6,266 nt of DNA from contig JAKQGD010000576.1 of assembly GCA_029573365.1 (NCBI GenBank), forward strand, positions 1 through 6,266, read 5' to 3'. Source of the DNA: Bacteroidota bacterium. GTDB taxonomy: Bacteria > Bacteroidota > Bacteroidia > Chitinophagales > Saprospiraceae. Within the stretch, counting starts at the first letter, position 1, and each line of letters starts with the position of its first letter. A program made the translations under genes and the position numbers. Below, in pieces: positions 5,443 to 6,266 of the stretch. The notes under the pieces were generated by a model. The model saw only the letters and a list, made by a program, of their open reading frames with translations. It had not been told where the DNA came from and did no database searches.

Positions 5443-6266
5443 ATGAGGATAAGGATAATTTGTTTGCTGGCAGGTTTGCTCTCAGGCATGATGACGTGGG
5501 CACAGACCGGAACCGTCTTCGGTGTGGTCAGAGACATAGACAGCAATGCCGGTGTGGACTTTGTAACTGTATACGTCGAAGGTTCACAGACTGTGACAGA
5601 GACCGACCAAAATGGTCTATACCGCATACAAGTAGAAGCCGGCAAAAAGGTGGTGCTGCGGTTTTCGAGGCTGGGGTACTCGGAGATCAGCGTCAATGTT
5701 GAAAGTATGGCAGCCGGTCAGAAACGCAACATAAACGTTAAAATCGTACCCAAAACCTCCGATCTCGAAGTCGTCGTCAGTGCAGGCAGGATAGAAGATG
5801 TAGGTACCGTAAGAGAAGAAGTCACAGAGCTCAAGATCCTCCCCACAGCTTCGGGCAATTTTGAGAGTGTCCTGCCCCATATTGCTCTCGGTGTCAGCTC
5901 AGGGGCAGGCGGTGAGCTTACCTCGCAGTACAATGTGCGGGGTGGCAACTACGACGAAAACCTCATCTACGTCAACGATTTTGAGATTTATCGTCCACAG
6001 CTGATACGGAGCGGACAGCAGGAAGGCCTAAGCTTTCCAAACATCGACCTCATCCGCGACCTGTCGTTTTCGTCAGGAGGCTATGAGGCCCGCTACGGAG
6101 ATAAGATGGCTTCAGTCCTGGACATAAGGTATAAGAGGCCTGAAGAAACCAGGGCCAGCGTAACCGCCAGCCTTCTGGGAGCCTCCGCCCATGTAGAGGG
6201 CAGCAAAAGACTGGGAGCCAATGCCTACAACATGTTTCGCTATCTCTTGGGAGCAAGGTACAAAAC
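5443..6266 (+). CDS. TonB-dependent outer-membrane receptor, N-terminal part (3' end outside the window)
   Basis: The frame is open from ATG 5443 to the window edge (274 codons plus two bases). Residues 1-20 form a signal peptide (MRIRIICLLAGLLSGMMTWA, cleavage probably before Gln21). Residues about 22-103 are a carboxypeptidase-regulatory-like beta-sandwich (GTVFGVVRDIDSNAGVDFVT, TETDQNGLYRIQV, LRFSRLGYSE). A plug domain follows at about 138-233 (SQYNVRGGNYDENLIYVNDF, FPNIDLIRDLSFSSGGYEAR, YGDKMASVLDIRYKRP), and barrel strands begin near 236. This is the standard layout of Bacteroidota TonB-dependent receptors, which import or bind a substrate at the outer membrane using TonB energy. The full protein is likely much longer (commonly 700-1000 residues). 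No SusD or FecR/sigma partner is visible, so the substrate cannot be named. Base composition matches the left block rather than the AT-rich middle. ATG 5443 is chosen because it gives a complete signal peptide and follows TAACTTTG. Confidence 0.9.
   Translation, partial: MRIRIICLLAGLLSGMMTWAQTGTVFGVVRDIDSNAGVDFVTVYVEGSQTVTETDQNGLYRIQVEAGKKVVLRFSRLGYSEISVNVESMAAGQKRNINVKIVPKTSDLEVVVSAGRIEDVGTVREEVTELKILPTASGNFESVLPHIALGVSSGAGGELTSQYNVRGGNYDENLIYVNDFEIYRPQLIRSGQQEGLSFPNIDLIRDLSFSSGGYEARYGDKMASVLDIRYKRPEETRASVTASLLGASAHVEGSKRLGANAYNMFRYLLGARYK

Noticed and set aside
5358..5948. Overlapping frames on both strands within the TonB-receptor region
   Set aside because: The + strand frame from 5443 is open to the window edge and has signal peptide, carboxypeptidase-regulatory-like domain and plug in order, so the others are shadows.

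Overview
The window looks like a chromosomal segment of a Bacteroidota bacterium, possibly from the Saprospiria/Chitinophagia side, though that finer placement is a guess. Three things point this way. First, protein families: a TonB-dependent receptor with an N-terminal carboxypeptidase-regulatory-like domain, a LuxC-type acyl-CoA reductase of the short Bacteroidota form, and a Reg_prop beta-propeller lipoprotein. Second, several intergenic matches to the phylum's promoter -7 consensus TAnnTTTG. Third, no gene has a convincing Shine-Dalgarno sequence. All genes read on the + strand.

Left block (1-2360), moderately GC-rich: the last 78 codons of a probable outer-membrane beta-barrel protein; 8 bases later an RluD-type 23S rRNA pseudouridine synthase; then, behind its own TACCTTTG box, a stand-alone acyl-CoA reductase. 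Right block (5443-6266), similar in composition: the first 274 codons of a TonB-dependent receptor, open at the window edge.

The middle block (about 2361-5440) is different. Its two genes are AT-rich (hand counts of sample lines in the first give about 20-35% G+C, against nearly 60% in a sample line of the acyl-CoA reductase). One encodes an unrecognised two-helix membrane protein of 233 residues, the other a 352-residue lipoprotein in which seven propeller blades can be counted. The block also holds two direct copies (184 bp, 8 mismatches, no indels) of a hairpin-rich repeat, and three clusters of a CTCAAC-like hexamer on both sides of the propeller gene. I read it as an accessory insertion between conserved genes. 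Both of its genes encode envelope proteins, each possibly with its own promoter.

No tRNA, rRNA, CRISPR array, transposase, integrase or defence gene was seen. The least explained element is the 184-bp repeat, which is better read as a structured DNA/RNA element than as a coding sequence. No complete new multi-gene system can be claimed from this window.
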